A stretch of DNA of 64,000 nt from contig NZ_JBGCCU010000033.1 of assembly GCF_041261445.1 (NCBI RefSeq), forward strand, positions 54,439 to 118,438. Reading direction: 5' to 3'. This DNA is from Catenulispora sp. EB89 (GTDB taxonomy: Bacteria; Actinomycetota; Actinomycetes; Streptomycetales; Catenulisporaceae). Under the pieces are notes generated by a model. It made no database searches and was not told where the DNA came from. It saw only the letters and a list, made by a program, of their open reading frames with translations. Shown here piece after piece: positions 48,775-60,805 of this stretch. The first letter of the stretch is position 1. Every line of letters begins with the position of its first letter. The position numbers and the translations under genes are program-made.

Positions 48775-50289
48775 TCAGCCCATGTGGACGGCCCCGCCGG
48801 TCGGCAGGTCGTCCTTGCGCGCCTTGACCAGGGTGGCGACCACCAGGGTGGCCACGGCCAGGATGGCGGCGCTCCAGATGAACGCGGTCACGTAGCCGTG
48901 GACCGCGGCGTGCGCGGCGAGCGACGCCGGGTTCGCGGTCGGCGAGGCGTGCGAGGTGAAGTAGTTCGTCGTCGCGGTGGTGGCGAACGTCACCAGCATC
49001 GCCGTGCCCAGCGCGCCGCCGATCTGCTGCGTGGTGTTCACCAGCGCCGAGGCCACACCGGCGTCGTGGTCGGCGACGCCGATCAGCGAGGTCGAGGACA
49101 GCGGCACGAAGAACAGGCCGATGCCGAAGGACATGACCAGCTCGGCCGGCACCACGTGGGTCAGGTAGGAGGTGTCCACGCCGATGAAGGTGAACAGCAC
49201 CATGCCGACGGTGGCCAGGCCGAAGCCGACGCTCATCAGCAGCCGCGGGCCGATCTGCGGCAGGAACCGGGTGGCCACGCCGGCGCCGGCGACCACGCCG
49301 AAGGTGAACGGCAGGAACGCGAAGCCGGACTTCAGCGCCGAGTACCCGAGGATCTGCTGCATGTAGTAGGTCAGGAAGATGAAGACCCCGAACATGCCCA
49401 CACCCATCAGCAGGGAGCTGAGGAACGAGCCGCCGCGGTTGCGGTCCAGGATGACGCGCATCGGCAGCAGCGGGTGCGAGGTGCGCAGCTCCCAGAGCAC
49501 GAAGCCGATCAGCAGCACCACGCCGGCGGCCAGCAGGCTCAGCGTCGTGGTCGAGCCCCAGCCGTCGGTGTTGGCCTTGTTGAAGCCGTAGACCAGGGCG
49601 GCCAGGCCGATGGCCGAGCTCAGCGCGCCGGGGATGTCGTACTTGGTGTTGCCGTGGGCCTTGCTCTCGCTCAGCACGCGGGTGGCCATGAACGCGGCGA
49701 TGGCCGCGATCGGCACGTTCACCAGCAGCGTCCAGCGCCACGAGGCGTACTGGGTCAGCACGCCGCCCATGATCAGGCCGATGGCGGTGCCGCCGCCGGC
49801 GATGGCGCCGTAGACGCCGAACGCGCGGGCTCGCTCCTTCTCCTCCGTGAAGGTGACGGTCAGCAGCGACAGGGCCGCCGGGGCCATCAGCGCGCCGAAC
49901 ACGCCCTGCGCCGCGCGGGCGCTGAAGAGCATGGCGGCGTTGGTGGCCGCCCCGCCGACCGCGGAGGCCGCGGCGAACCCGAGCAGACCGATGACGAAGG
50001 CCCGCTTGCGTCCGGTGTAGTCGGCGACCCGGCCGCCGAGCAGCAGCATGGAGCCGAACGCCAGCGCGTAGGCGGTGATGACCCACTGCTTGTTGACGTC
50101 GGAGATGTGCAGGGAGCGCTGCATCGTCGGCAGCGCGATGTTCACGATGGTCGCGTCCAGCACGATCATCAGCTGGGCGATGGCGATCACGACCAGGGCC
50201 GCCCAGCGGCGCGGGTTGAGTGCCGGACTCTCCGTCTCGGTACCGGCGCCCGCGCCGGTCGGCGACAGGCTTTCTGTGGTGGTTGACAT
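48775..50289 (-). CDS. EmrB/QacA-type MFS drug exporter (14 TM)
   Basis: 504 residues with about 14 helices. Family motifs are LMIVLDATIVNIALPTM in helix 1 (motif D1), LGGRVADYTGRKRAFVIGLL (motif A) and VFGALMAPAALSLLTVTFTE, with the motif C helix AGGGTAIGLIMGGVLTQYA. It exports hydrophobic or cationic drugs by proton antiport. ATG 50289 has a modest GCGAGAAGAAG upstream. The TetR gene 108 bp upstream on the same strand, with two operators, probably controls it. Confidence 0.87.
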   Translation of the reverse strand: MSTTTESLSPTGAGAGTETESPALNPRRWAALVVIAIAQLMIVLDATIVNIALPTMQRSLHISDVNKQWVITAYALAFGSMLLLGGRVADYTGRKRAFVIGLLGFAAASAVGGAATNAAMLFSARAAQGVFGALMAPAALSLLTVTFTEEKERARAFGVYGAIAGGGTAIGLIMGGVLTQYASWRWTLLVNVPIAAIAAFMATRVLSESKAHGNTKYDIPGALSSAIGLAALVYGFNKANTDGWGSTTTLSLLAAGVVLLIGFVLWELRTSHPLLPMRVILDRNRGGSFLSSLLMGVGMFGVFIFLTYYMQQILGYSALKSGFAFLPFTFGVVAGAGVATRFLPQIGPRLLMSVGFGLATVGMVLFTFIGVDTSYLTHVVPAELVMSFGIGLFFVPLSSTSLIGVADHDAGVASALVNTTQQIGGALGTAMLVTFATTATTNYFTSHASPTANPASLAAHAAVHGYVTAFIWSAAILAVATLVVATLVKARKDDLPTGGAVHMG

Positions 50290-50396
50290 GCGCTTCTTCT
50301 CGCTTTCGACGGGCGGCCGTTTCCGGCAGCACTCGATCGACGCGCGGCCCCCTCGAGTCGCGCGAGTCCTTGTGTGGGCAGGCTGGTCCGGCTCGC

Positions 50397-50978
50397 CTAG
50401 CGGCTTCGGGCCATCAGTGGAATGAGGATGTCGTCGGTCAAGTGGACCAGGAACGCGTCGTCCACGGGCTCGGCGTTGAGGAAAATCCGCATGAACATGA
50501 TCCCCGGGGCGACCTCGGGGAAGATGGCCGGATCGGTGTCGGCCGGCACTTCGCCGCGGGCGATGGCCCGGTCCAGGATCCGGCGCGTGACCTGCTGCTT
50601 GTCCTCCAGCATCGAGGTCTGCACGGCGCGGGCGAGCTCCGGGTCCTTCTGCAGGGGGGCGACGAGTCCGGCGATGAGCTGGCCCATCTCCCCGGACATC
50701 AGGTCCCGCATGGCGGTCAGCGTGGCGAGCACGTCGCCGCGCAGGCTGCCGGTGTTGACCTCGTCGGTGAGGTCGGCCTGCTCGTAACAGCTGATGGCGT
50801 CCACGACCAGCTCGGCTTTGCCGGGCCAGTGCCGGTACAGGGTCGCCTTGCTGGCCTTGGCCCGGGACGCGACGGCGTCCAGCCGCAGCGCCTCGTAGCC
50901 GCACTCGGCGAGCAGGTCGAGGGTCGCGCCGAGGATGGCCTGCTCCCGCTCGGGATCGAGCTTGGGCCCGGCTTCCAT
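50397..50978 (-). CDS. TetR-family repressor of the MFS exporter
   Basis: 193 residues. The N-terminal HTH is REQAILGATLDLLAECGYEA, LRLDAVASRAKASKATLYRH and WPGKAELVVDAI. The C-terminal domain (GEMGQLIAGLVAPLQKDPEL) is of the TetR_C_11-like kind found beside drug exporters. ATG 50978 has AAGGAG at good spacing. Two GAAACCGTTTC palindromes lie upstream, so it is probably autoregulated and co-controls the downstream pump. Confidence 0.88.
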   Translation of the reverse strand: MEAGPKLDPEREQAILGATLDLLAECGYEALRLDAVASRAKASKATLYRHWPGKAELVVDAISCYEQADLTDEVNTGSLRGDVLATLTAMRDLMSGEMGQLIAGLVAPLQKDPELARAVQTSMLEDKQQVTRRILDRAIARGEVPADTDPAIFPEVAPGIMFMRIFLNAEPVDDAFLVHLTDDILIPLMARSR

Positions 50979-51023
50979 GGCCGCTCCTTTCGGCTGGGTG
51001 TACTAAGTCTTGATGAGTCTCGG

Positions 51024-51080
51024 TGTACGAAACCGTTTCGTACAGTAGCACTATTCCCGCGCGAAACGAAACCGTTTCGT
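51024..51080. promoter_or_regulatory. Two palindromic TetR operators
   Basis: Site 1 (51024-51044): TGTACGAAAC-C-GTTTCGTACA, a perfect 10-1-10 dyad. Site 2 (51066-51080): ACGAAACCGTTTCGT, a perfect 15-bp dyad. The centres are 39 bp apart. They lie upstream of the TetR-MFS operon. Confidence 0.8.
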
Positions 51081-51157
51081 ACACCAGAGGACCATCCGGG
51101 TGGTGACGTTCGCCACAGGGGTAAAAGGGCTGGTCGTTGAGGGTTGTCGAGAGTCGG

Positions 51158-52006
51158 TCAGCTGATTTCGGCGGCGGCCTCGGCGGCCCACGCCAGCACG
51201 TCCGGCAGCGCCGCGGCGTCCACCGGCGCCCACAGCGAGCAGGAGCTGACTCCGGCGTCGGACAGCCGGCCGAGCTCGTCGACGATGCTCTCGCGGCTCG
51301 GTCGGTCGCCGCCCAGGAGCGGTCCGGGGGACTTGCCGGACAGCTCGAAGCCGGGCGGCAGCAGCATGGCGACGGTCGTCAGGTCGAGGGTGGACGGGTC
51401 GCGGTCGGTGCTCTCGGCGAGTCGGGCGATACGGGTCCGGATGGCGGCGACGGTCTCGGGGTCGCCGGAGCCGTGCCAGGCCGTGCCGAATCGCAGGGCT
51501 CTGCGGAGAGCCGCGTCGCTGGTGCCGCCGACCCAGACCGGCGGACCGTCGGGGGTGCGGGGCGGCATACCGAGGGAGTGTTCTGATTCGCCGCGCCACA
51601 GGGCTCGCATGGCGGCCAGGCCGGCGTCGGTGCGCTTGCCGCGCTCTTCGAAGGGGGTGCCGACGGCCGCGAACTCGGTGCGGTCCCAGCCGGTGCCGAC
51701 GCCCAGGACGAAGCGGCCGTCGCTGAGCGCGTCCAGGGTCGCGGCCTGGTGTGCGGCGACGAGCGGGTCGTAGAGCGGCGCGATCAGGATGCTGCTGGCC
51801 ACCCGGACGCGGGTGGTGGCGCCGGCGACGGCGGAGAGCAGGACCAGCGGGTCCGGGGACAGGCCGAGGTCGCCGGCCAGCAGGTGGTGGCCGGCGATGA
51901 CGTGGTCGAAGCCGAGGTTCTCGATGAGGCGCGCGGTGTCGAGGACGTCGGCGAGGTCGGCGGGGGCGGTGGGCCACAGGCGGTGCGGGGCGAATCCGAG
52001 GTGCAT
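51158..52006 (-). CDS. LLM-class (F420- or flavin-dependent) oxidoreductase
   Basis: 282 residues. Luciferase-like TIM-barrel signatures are TARLIENLGFDHVIAGHHLL, TTRVRVASSILIAPLYDPLV, AATLDALSDGRFVLGVGTGW and PVWVGGTSDAALRRA. The length and the GxGTGW cofactor segment fit the F420-dependent subgroup of actinomycetes. The substrate is unknown. ATG 52006 follows TAGGCT (52013-52018) by 6 nt, so leaderless. It has no operon partner. Confidence 0.83.
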   Translation of the reverse strand: MHLGFAPHRLWPTAPADLADVLDTARLIENLGFDHVIAGHHLLAGDLGLSPDPLVLLSAVAGATTRVRVASSILIAPLYDPLVAAHQAATLDALSDGRFVLGVGTGWDRTEFAAVGTPFEERGKRTDAGLAAMRALWRGESEHSLGMPPRTPDGPPVWVGGTSDAALRRALRFGTAWHGSGDPETVAAIRTRIARLAESTDRDPSTLDLTTVAMLLPPGFELSGKSPGPLLGGDRPSRESIVDELGRLSDAGVSSCSLWAPVDAAALPDVLAWAAEAAAEIS

Positions 52007-52243
52007 GACAGAAGCCTAGGCACGCGACGGTGTCAGTGCGTTGATTGCAGGACTCGCCACCTCCACCCCGCCTGGCGGCCGGCCGGGGTTCATCCCCCGC
52101 ACCACCCCCGTGGCTGGACACCGCCACTCCAGCGCTCACCAGACAGTTGACGTTGACGCGCCCGGCGGCCGGTTCTAGGTTCCGTGCTGCCTTCTCGCCG
52201 AACCGCCCCCCACCGTTTCAGCGCACTGATTCAGGAGGCCCAC

Positions 52244-52744
52244 ATGTCCCACTCCCCCACGACCCGCCGTCTGGCCGCGGCCGCCGGTGTCGCGCTCGGC
52301 GCGGCACTCGTGCCGGCCCTGACCGCCACCGCCGCGACCGCGCAGGACCCGGTCGTCATCACGCCGAACACGTTCTTCGTCGGGCTGGTCAACGGCAAGA
52401 CCGCGGACGCGATCGTGACCGTGGTGTGCCCCGGCCCGATCACCCCGACCTCGCTCGGGCACCCGGTCGCGAACCAGACCGCCGAGGTGCGCAGCATCCT
52501 GCCGCCGGTGACCCCGGTGGGCTACACCGGCAGCCAGGGCCGGGAGATCCTCGCCGGCTTCACCTCGCCGACGGCCGCCGACCAGAGCATCGTGTTCGGC
52601 GCGTACTACGCGCCGGCCGCGATCCCCACGACGTGGCTGGTGCCGTGCGGCGGCACCGGGGTGATGACGTTCGTGCCGGAGCCGACGAGCCCGACCGCGC
52701 GGGGCTACACCGTGACGGTCACGTTCGCGAACATCGCGGTGTGA
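52244..52744 (+). CDS. Small secreted protein of unknown function
   Basis: 166 residues. A signal peptide (RRLAAAAGVALGAALVPALT, cleavage near ATA-QDP) precedes an all-beta domain with two Cys (VTVVCPGPITP, WLVPCGGTGVM) that probably form a disulfide. No catalytic motif is visible. ATG 52244 has AGGAGG (52233-52238). A strong hairpin follows the stop. The 237 bp before it hold no gene. Confidence 0.7.
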   Translation: MSHSPTTRRLAAAAGVALGAALVPALTATAATAQDPVVITPNTFFVGLVNGKTADAIVTVVCPGPITPTSLGHPVANQTAEVRSILPPVTPVGYTGSQGREILAGFTSPTAADQSIVFGAYYAPAAIPTTWLVPCGGTGVMTFVPEPTSPTARGYTVTVTFANIAV

Positions 52745-52748
52745 GCGA

Positions 52749-52787
52749 CGGCGGCGCCCGCCCGGACATCCCGGGAGGGCGCCGCCG
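52749..52787. terminator. Bidirectional hairpin terminator
   Basis: CGGCGGCGCCC (52749-52759) pairs perfectly with GGGCGCCGCCG (52777-52787), with a 17-nt loop that itself contains a CCCGG-ACAT-CCGGG-like mini-hairpin. It lies between convergent genes ending at 52744 and 52804. Confidence 0.75.
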
Positions 52788-52803
52788 CCACCAAGCGCCG
52801 GAC

Positions 52804-53133
52804 CTACTTCCCGCGCAGCCCGATCGTGTTGCCGTCCTTGTCGAGCAGCACGCACACCCGCGCCTCCGGGGCCACCTGCTGCGGCGCGTCCCGCTCGGTG
52901 GCGCCGGCCGAGAGCAGCGTCTCCCGGGTGCCGTCCAGGTCGTCCACGTCGACGTAGGCCACAGGGCCGCCCTGGACGTTCCCCGGCGCCAGCGCCACTT
53001 CGAAGCCGTCGACGTTGTAGCCGACGTAGTACGGCGTATCGGTGTGCGGGGCGCCGAACAGCGCGGTGTAGAGCGCCTTCGCGGCTTCGAGATCGGAGAC
53101 GGGGATCACCTGGCTGCGGATCGCTGTGGTCAT
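52804..53133 (-). CDS. VOC-family protein
   Basis: 109 residues. It has TAIRSQVIPVSDLEAAKALY, PYYVGYNVDGFEVALAPGNV and VCVLLDKDGNTIGLRG, typical of small VOC proteins. The usual first His is replaced (IRSQVIPV), so the metal site may be incomplete, as in non-catalytic members. ATG 53133 lies 6 nt after TAGCTT (53140-53145), so leaderless. It is divergent from the small AraC-type regulator, its probable controller. Confidence 0.78.
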   Translation of the reverse strand: MTTAIRSQVIPVSDLEAAKALYTALFGAPHTDTPYYVGYNVDGFEVALAPGNVQGGPVAYVDVDDLDGTRETLLSAGATERDAPQQVAPEARVCVLLDKDGNTIGLRGK

Positions 53134-53228
53134 GAGAGGAAGCTACATCCGCCGCCGGGCGCGCGGCAGCAAAGCCATCCGTCCAGGTGAAGCGGCACTT
53201 GTCAGCCCGCTCCCCTACCATCGAACCC

Positions 53229-53672
<444 letters not shown>

Positions 53673-53682
53673 GGTGAAGGCC

Positions 53683-54093
53683 ATGGACCTCACCATCAAC
53701 GCCAGTTTTCTCCCCGCGACCGATCCGGAGGCCTCGCTGGCCTTCTACCGGGACGTGCTCGGCTTCGAGGTGCGCAAGGACGTCGGCTTCAACGGGCTGC
53801 GGTGGATCACCGTCGGGCCGGCCGGGCAGCCGGGGACCTCGATCGTGCTCTACCCGCCGGCCGGGGACCCGGGGATCACCGAGGCGGAGCGGCAGACCGT
53901 CGCCGAGATGATGGCCAAGGGCACGTACGCTGTGGTTCTGCTGGCCACGCCCGATGTGGACGGGACGTTCGACCGGATCCAGGCACACGACGCGGAGGTC
54001 GTGCAGGAGCCGACGGACCAGCCGTACGGGGCACGGGACTGCGCGTTCCGCGACCCGGCCGGGAACCTGGTCCGGATCCAGCAGCAGAAGTAG
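53683..54093 (+). CDS. VOC-family protein
   Basis: 136 residues. It has MDLTINASFLPATDPEASLA, FYRDVLGFEVRKDVGFNGLR and the C-terminal DCAFRDPAGNLVRIQQ. Metal ligands are not all conserved. ATG 53683 is chosen with AGGGTGA close upstream; an in-frame GTG at 53674 is possible. It follows the AraC-type gene by 10 bp and precedes the UvrA-like gene by 39 bp, so the three are probably one operon, which suggests a resistance role. Confidence 0.78.
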   Translation: MDLTINASFLPATDPEASLAFYRDVLGFEVRKDVGFNGLRWITVGPAGQPGTSIVLYPPAGDPGITEAERQTVAEMMAKGTYAVVLLATPDVDGTFDRIQAHDAEVVQEPTDQPYGARDCAFRDPAGNLVRIQQQK

Positions 54094-54132
54094 CAGCAGC
54101 AGCGCCGACCGCCCGAAACGAGGAGACGCACC

Positions 54133-56484
<2,352 letters not shown>

Positions 56485-56762
56485 CACGCCCCAGCACACA
56501 AAAACGCGCCACCCGAGATCATGTTCCCGAAGGAACGGTCGGCGACGGATTCCGCTCCTGGGCTTTCGCCTGGTTAGCACGAGCCGAAGCTCTCAGGCCT
56601 GATCTGTGTTCAACCTCGGGCAGCGGACCGAAGTTCCCCCAGATACTGCCCTACCTTAGGGACGTTATAGTTACGAAGTATCCGTTTCCTACGCACCGGG
56701 AGGCGCTGGAACGGAGTATGCCAGATCATGCCGGTGCAGGTGGAGCGTATTACCGTGGAGAG
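56485..56762. other. Intergenic region with a possible promoter
   Basis: 278 bp. TATAGT at 56666-56671 could be a -10, giving a leader of about 85 nt for the oxygenase gene. CCTTAGG (56655-56661) is a short palindrome next to it. Local GC is lower than average. No gene is seen. Confidence 0.35.
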
Positions 56763-57764
56763 GTGACGCAGCAACTGCCGGTGATCGACCTGTCGCTGGC
56801 CGGCGGGTCCGCCGAGGAGCGGGGCAGGCTGCACCAAACGCTGCGCACCGCAGCCACTGACGTCGGCTTCTTCCAGCTCGTCGGCCATGGCGTCACCGAA
56901 ACCGAGACCACCGCGCTAGGCGACGCGATGCGCTCGTTCTTCGCGCTGCCGAAGGCCGACCGGCTGGCGGTCAGCAACCTCAACTCGCCGCACTTCCGCG
57001 GCTACACGAGCACCGGCGACGAGCAGACCGCCGGCGCCCGGGACTGGCGCGACCAGATGGACATCGGGCTGGAGCTGCCGCCGCGCGTGCCGGGGGCCGG
57101 GGAGCCGGCGTACTGGTGGTTGCAGGGCCCCAACCAGTGGCCGGAGAAGCTGCCCCAGCTGCGGACGGCGACGCTGGGGTGGATCGACAAGCTCAGCGCG
57201 GTCTCGCAGCGGCTGCTGCACGAGCTGCTGGCCTCGATCGGCGCCCGGCCGGACTTCTACGACGACGCCTTCGCCGGGCATCCGCACCTGCGGCTGAAGC
57301 TGGTGCGCTATCCCGGTACCGCGCCGGACGGCGCCGCTCAGGGCGTCGGCACGCACAAGGACTACGGCTTCATCACGCTGCTGCTCCAAGACTCGGTCGG
57401 CGGGCTCCAGGTGGCGCGGCCGGACGGGTCGTTCCTGGACGTGCCGCCGATGCCGGGGGCGTTCGTGGTGAACCTCGGGGAGCTGCTGGAGGTGGCCACG
57501 GACGGGTATCTGAAGGCGACGAGCCACCGCGTGGTGAGCCCGGCCGGGGCGCGGGAGCGGTTCTCGGTGCCGTTCTTCTACAACCCGCGGCTGGACGCGC
57601 AAATCGAGCCGCTGGAGTTCCCGCACGCGCACCACGCGCCCGGGGCCGACGACGACCCGTCGAACCCGCTGTACGCGGAGTTCGGGCGCAACGAGCTGAA
57701 GGGCTATCTGCGCGCGCATCCGGAGGTGACGAAGAAGTTCCACGCGGATCTGGCGACCGCGTAG
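56763..57764 (+). CDS. 2-oxoglutarate/Fe(II)-dependent oxygenase (isopenicillin N synthase family)
   Basis: 333 residues. The N-terminal DIOX_N block is LPVIDLSLAGGSAEERGRLH, GFFQLVGHGV. The iron triad is His and Asp in VGTHKDYGFITLLLQD and His in KATSHRVVSP, and the co-substrate motif is RFSVPFFYNP. Members hydroxylate, desaturate or cyclise small molecules; the substrate is unknown. The GTG start (56763) follows GGAG closely. An in-frame ATG at 56718 would add 15 residues (MPDHAGAGGAYYRGE), and I cannot exclude it. Confidence 0.85.
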   Translation: MTQQLPVIDLSLAGGSAEERGRLHQTLRTAATDVGFFQLVGHGVTETETTALGDAMRSFFALPKADRLAVSNLNSPHFRGYTSTGDEQTAGARDWRDQMDIGLELPPRVPGAGEPAYWWLQGPNQWPEKLPQLRTATLGWIDKLSAVSQRLLHELLASIGARPDFYDDAFAGHPHLRLKLVRYPGTAPDGAAQGVGTHKDYGFITLLLQDSVGGLQVARPDGSFLDVPPMPGAFVVNLGELLEVATDGYLKATSHRVVSPAGARERFSVPFFYNPRLDAQIEPLEFPHAHHAPGADDDPSNPLYAEFGRNELKGYLRAHPEVTKKFHADLATA

Positions 57765-57900
57765 CCGCTGTTGAGCGGGGCGGGGAATTCGGCGGGGAAT
57801 GCCGTCCCGGCTGTGGACGTTGACCGACGACGCACACCGCTGACCGCACGGAGCAACGCGCGCCAGGACGTGTCCGCGTGCTCCGGGAGACGAGGGTTCC

Positions 57901-58893
57901 ATGAAGTATTCGCTGCTCGACGTCGCCGCGGTCGCGCCCGGCGAGCATCCGGGCGAGGCCCTGCACGGCGCGGTGCCGCTGGCGCTGGCCGCCGAGCGCG
58001 GGGGCTACGAGCGCGTCTGGTACGCCGAGCACCACAACATGCCGGCCATCGCCTCCGCGGCCACCAGCGTGCTGATCGCGCACGTCGCGGCGAACACCGG
58101 GCACATCCGGCTGGGCGCCGGCGGCGTGATGCTGCCGAACCACTCGCCGCTGGTCATCGCCGAGCAGTTCGGGACGCTCGCGGCGCTGCACCCGGGCCGG
58201 ATCGACCTGGGGCTGGGCCGCGCGCCGGGCTCGGACCAGGCCACGATGCGGGCGCTGCGGCGCAGCCCGGAGTCGGCGGACAGCTTCCCGCAGGACGTGC
58301 TGGAGCTGCAGGGCTTCCTGTCCGGGGACACGCGGATCCCGGGGGTCCGCGCGACGCCGGGCGACGGCTCGAACGTGCCGCTGTACATCCTGGGCTCCTC
58401 GCTGTTCGGGGCGCAGCTGGCCGCCGCGCTGGGGCTGCCGTACGCGTTCGCCTCGCACTTCGCGCCGGACGCGCTGGCCACGGCCACCGAGATCTACCGC
58501 GCGGAGTACCGGCCGAGCCCGGCGAACCCGGAGCCGTACCTGATCGTGGCGGCGAACCTGATCGCGGCCGACACCGAGGAGGAGGCCGAGATCCAGTACC
58601 AGGCCGCACTGCGGTGGCGGGCCAAGCGGTTCCTGCTGCGCGCCGACGCCGAGCTCAGCGACGCTGAGCTGGACCAGCTGCTGGCGACCCCGGCCGGGGA
58701 GCACGTGCGGGGCATGATGCGGGTCACCGCCGCCGGGACGCCGGAGCAGGCCGCGGAGTACCTGGAGCGGCTGGCGAAGCAGACCTCCGCGGACGAGGTG
58801 ATCCTGGCTCCGGCCTCGCCGCAGCGGGCCCAGCGGATCCGGTCGGTGGAGCTGATGCCGGCGCCGAGCCGGCAGGCCGCGAAGGCTTCGTAG
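57901..58893 (+). CDS. LLM-class flavin-dependent oxidoreductase (MsnO8-like)
   Basis: 330 residues. [60 protein letters not shown] and [15 protein letters not shown] are those of the luciferase-like MsnO8 group (FMN-dependent). The EHH segment and the GRAPGSD loop would bind flavin phosphate and substrate. The substrate is unknown. ATG 57901 has GGGAGACGAGG upstream. It lies 136 bp after the oxygenase gene and is followed by two hairpins. Confidence 0.85.
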   Translation: MKYSLLDVAAVAPGEHPGEALHGAVPLALAAERGGYERVWYAEHHNMPAIASAATSVLIAHVAANTGHIRLGAGGVMLPNHSPLVIAEQFGTLAALHPGRIDLGLGRAPGSDQATMRALRRSPESADSFPQDVLELQGFLSGDTRIPGVRATPGDGSNVPLYILGSSLFGAQLAAALGLPYAFASHFAPDALATATEIYRAEYRPSPANPEPYLIVAANLIAADTEEEAEIQYQAALRWRAKRFLLRADAELSDAELDQLLATPAGEHVRGMMRVTAAGTPEQAAEYLERLAKQTSADEVILAPASPQRAQRIRSVELMPAPSRQAAKAS

Positions 58894-58906
58894 GGGCGGT
58901 CGGCGG

Positions 58907-58989
58907 GGGCTCTCGACGGCTGTCGAGGGCCCTTCACGGCTGGGCTGTTCCGGCAGTCGTCAGCGCCGCGACGCACCGAAACAGCCCAG
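58907..58989. terminator. Two successive hairpins after the LLM gene
   Basis: Hairpin 1: 58907-58917 with 58922-58932, 11 bp with one G-U (GGGCTCTCGAC/GTCGAGGGCCC). Hairpin 2: 58940-58953 (CTGGGCTGTTCCGG) with 58976-58989 (CCGAAACAGCCCAG), 14 positions with one mismatch. They probably end the upstream transcript and insulate the glycosidase gene. Confidence 0.6.
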
Positions 58990-59030
58990 TCGGCTGGCAT
59001 CTCGGGGCGGCATTGGCCAAGGTGGAGTCC

Positions 59031-60344
59031 ATGGCTGAAGCTGGGATGCGGAGCGGACGGCGCAAGAGGACCGGCGGCGTGGCGGCGGTCACGCTGGTGG
59101 CGGCGGTGGGGCTGCTGAGCGGGGCGTGCTCCAGCGGCGGGTCGAAGTCGGCGGCGAACGGGAGTTCGAGTTCGTCGTCGTCGACGCCTTCTTCGACGTC
59201 GTCTTCGAGCTCGACGCCGAGCAGTTCGTCGTCTTCTTCCTCGTCTTCGTCGTCGTCATCTTCATCGTCGTCGTCGTCGAGCTCGTCATCCTCGGCGCCG
59301 CCGACGACGCCGTCCAGCTCCTCGGCCGTGCCGGGCGGCCTGACGCTCCAGCAGGAGGCCGGGCAGCGGATCATCTACTCCTACCAGGGCCTGACGCCGC
59401 CGCAGCACCTGCTGACGCTGATCCGGCAGGGCGATGTCGGCGGCGTCATCTTCTTCGGCGGCAACATCTCCAGCGAGTCGCAGATCGCCGGCGTCATCAC
59501 CGAGCTGCGCCAGGCGCAGGCGGCCAGCCCCGTGCACCTGCCGCTGCTGCTGATGACGGACCAGGAGGGCGGCATCGTCAAGCGGCTGCCGGGGCAGCCG
59601 TACATCTCGGCCAAGCAGATCGGCGAGAGCTCGAACCCGGTCGGCGCCGCGACCACCGCCGGCACCGAGGCGGCGCAGAACATGTCGGGCGTCGGGATGA
59701 ACCTGAACCTGGCGCCGGTACTGGACGTCTCGCGCAGCCCCGGTGACTTCATCGACGCCGCGCAGCGCTCCTTCGGCGAGAACCCGAACTCGGTGTCCCA
59801 GCTGGCCTCGGCGTTCCTGACCGCACAGCAGAACACCGGCGTCGCGGCCACCGCCAAGCACTTCCCGGGCCTGGGCTCGGCGCCGAACGGCGCGAACACC
59901 GACGAGCGCCCGGTGACGCTGACGGTGTCGCTGGACAACCTGCGCAACATCGACGAGCTGCCGTACGCGGCGGCGGTGCAGAACGGCGTGAAGCTGGTGA
60001 TGCTGTCCTGGGCCGTGTACACGAACCTGGACGCGAACCACCCGGCCGGCATGTCCTCGACGATCGTGCAGCAGGAGCTGCGCGGCCGCGTCGGGTTCAA
60101 GGGCGTGACGATCACCGACGCACTGGAGGCCGGCGCGCTGCAGGCCTACGGGAGCGCCGGCAACCGCGCGCTGTCGGCGGCCGAGGCGGGCATGGACCTG
60201 CTGCTGTGCTCCTCGGGCGACCCGGCGCAGGGCGACGCGGCGGCCGCGGCGATCGTGAACGGGGTGAACAGCGGGGCGCTGAGCCGGTCCGGCTTCGACG
60301 CGGCGGTGGCTCGTGTTGATGCGCTGCGGGGCGGGTTGAAGTAG
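59031..60344 (+). CDS. Lipoprotein beta-N-acetylhexosaminidase-like (GH3, NagZ type)
   Basis: 437 residues. The lipoprotein signal is VTLVAAVGLLSGACSSGG (lipobox LSGAC, about residue 34). A tract of about 60 residues that is nearly pure Ser with some Pro/Thr (about 45-105) serves as a wall-spanning linker. The GH3 catalytic domain shows LLMTDQEGGIVKRLPG, AKHFPGLGSAPNGANTDERP (the KHFPG motif), VKLVMLSWAVYTNL and VTITDALEAGAL with the likely nucleophile Asp. It probably removes GlcNAc from peptidoglycan fragments outside the membrane. ATG 59031 has AAGGTGGAG close upstream. Confidence 0.85.
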   Translation: MAEAGMRSGRRKRTGGVAAVTLVAAVGLLSGACSSGGSKSAANGSSSSSSSTPSSTSSSSSTPSSSSSSSSSSSSSSSSSSSSSSSSSAPPTTPSSSSAVPGGLTLQQEAGQRIIYSYQGLTPPQHLLTLIRQGDVGGVIFFGGNISSESQIAGVITELRQAQAASPVHLPLLLMTDQEGGIVKRLPGQPYISAKQIGESSNPVGAATTAGTEAAQNMSGVGMNLNLAPVLDVSRSPGDFIDAAQRSFGENPNSVSQLASAFLTAQQNTGVAATAKHFPGLGSAPNGANTDERPVTLTVSLDNLRNIDELPYAAAVQNGVKLVMLSWAVYTNLDANHPAGMSSTIVQQELRGRVGFKGVTITDALEAGALQAYGSAGNRALSAAEAGMDLLLCSSGDPAQGDAAAAAIVNGVNSGALSRSGFDAAVARVDALRGGLK

Positions 60345-60453
60345 GGCGGGACGCGGCTGGCGGCCGGGCCCGGCGCCCGAGCGCCCGGCGCGGGAGCCGG
60401 GTCGGCTTGTCGGCTTGTCAGGCTTGTCAGTGCCCCGTGCGAAGCTGGGTACC

Positions 60454-60753
60454 GTGATGGTCACCTTCGACGCCGAGCTGTGGCTCTGGGAAGCGCGGGC
60501 GGACAGCTGGACGTTCGTCACCGTGCCGGCGGATGTCAGCGAGGACATCCGCGAGCTGGCCGCCGCACCCCGGCGGGGGTTCGGATCGGTACGGGTGCAG
60601 GCGGCCATCGGCGGCAGCACGTGGCGGACGTCGATCTTTCCCGACGCCGCGCACGGCTGCTACGTCATGCCGGTCAAGGCGAAGGTACGGAAGGCCGAGG
60701 GGCTCGACGTCGGGGGCACCGCCTCGGTGAGCATCGAGCTCGTGGATTTCTGA
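60454..60753 (+). CDS. DUF1905-family protein
   Basis: 99 residues. VTFDAELWLWEARADSWTFV, TVPADVSEDIRELAAAPRRG and FGSVRVQAAIGGSTWRTSIF with YVMPVKAKVRKAEGL are the DUF1905 beta-barrel pattern. The function is unknown; some relatives are fused to YdeI-type (OmdA) domains. GTG 60454 is used, with ATG 60457 next to it. It has no Shine-Dalgarno and a GAAGCT hexamer 7 nt upstream, possibly leaderless. A short tandem repeat (GTCGGCTTG copies, 60401-60429) precedes it. Confidence 0.75.
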   Translation: MMVTFDAELWLWEARADSWTFVTVPADVSEDIRELAAAPRRGFGSVRVQAAIGGSTWRTSIFPDAAHGCYVMPVKAKVRKAEGLDVGGTASVSIELVDF

Positions 60754-60755
60754 CC

Positions 60756-60805
60756 GCTCGGTTCTCACTCCCCCGGTTTCCACTCCTCCCGGTTCTCACT
60801 CCGCC
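60756..60805. repeat. Imperfect tandem repeat between convergent genes
   Basis: Three units of about 16 bp built on CGGTTCTCACTCC (CGGTTTCCACTCC in the middle one) span the 42-bp gap between the DUF1905 and sigma-factor genes and the first codons of the latter's 3' end. It does not fold into a clear terminator. Confidence 0.6.
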
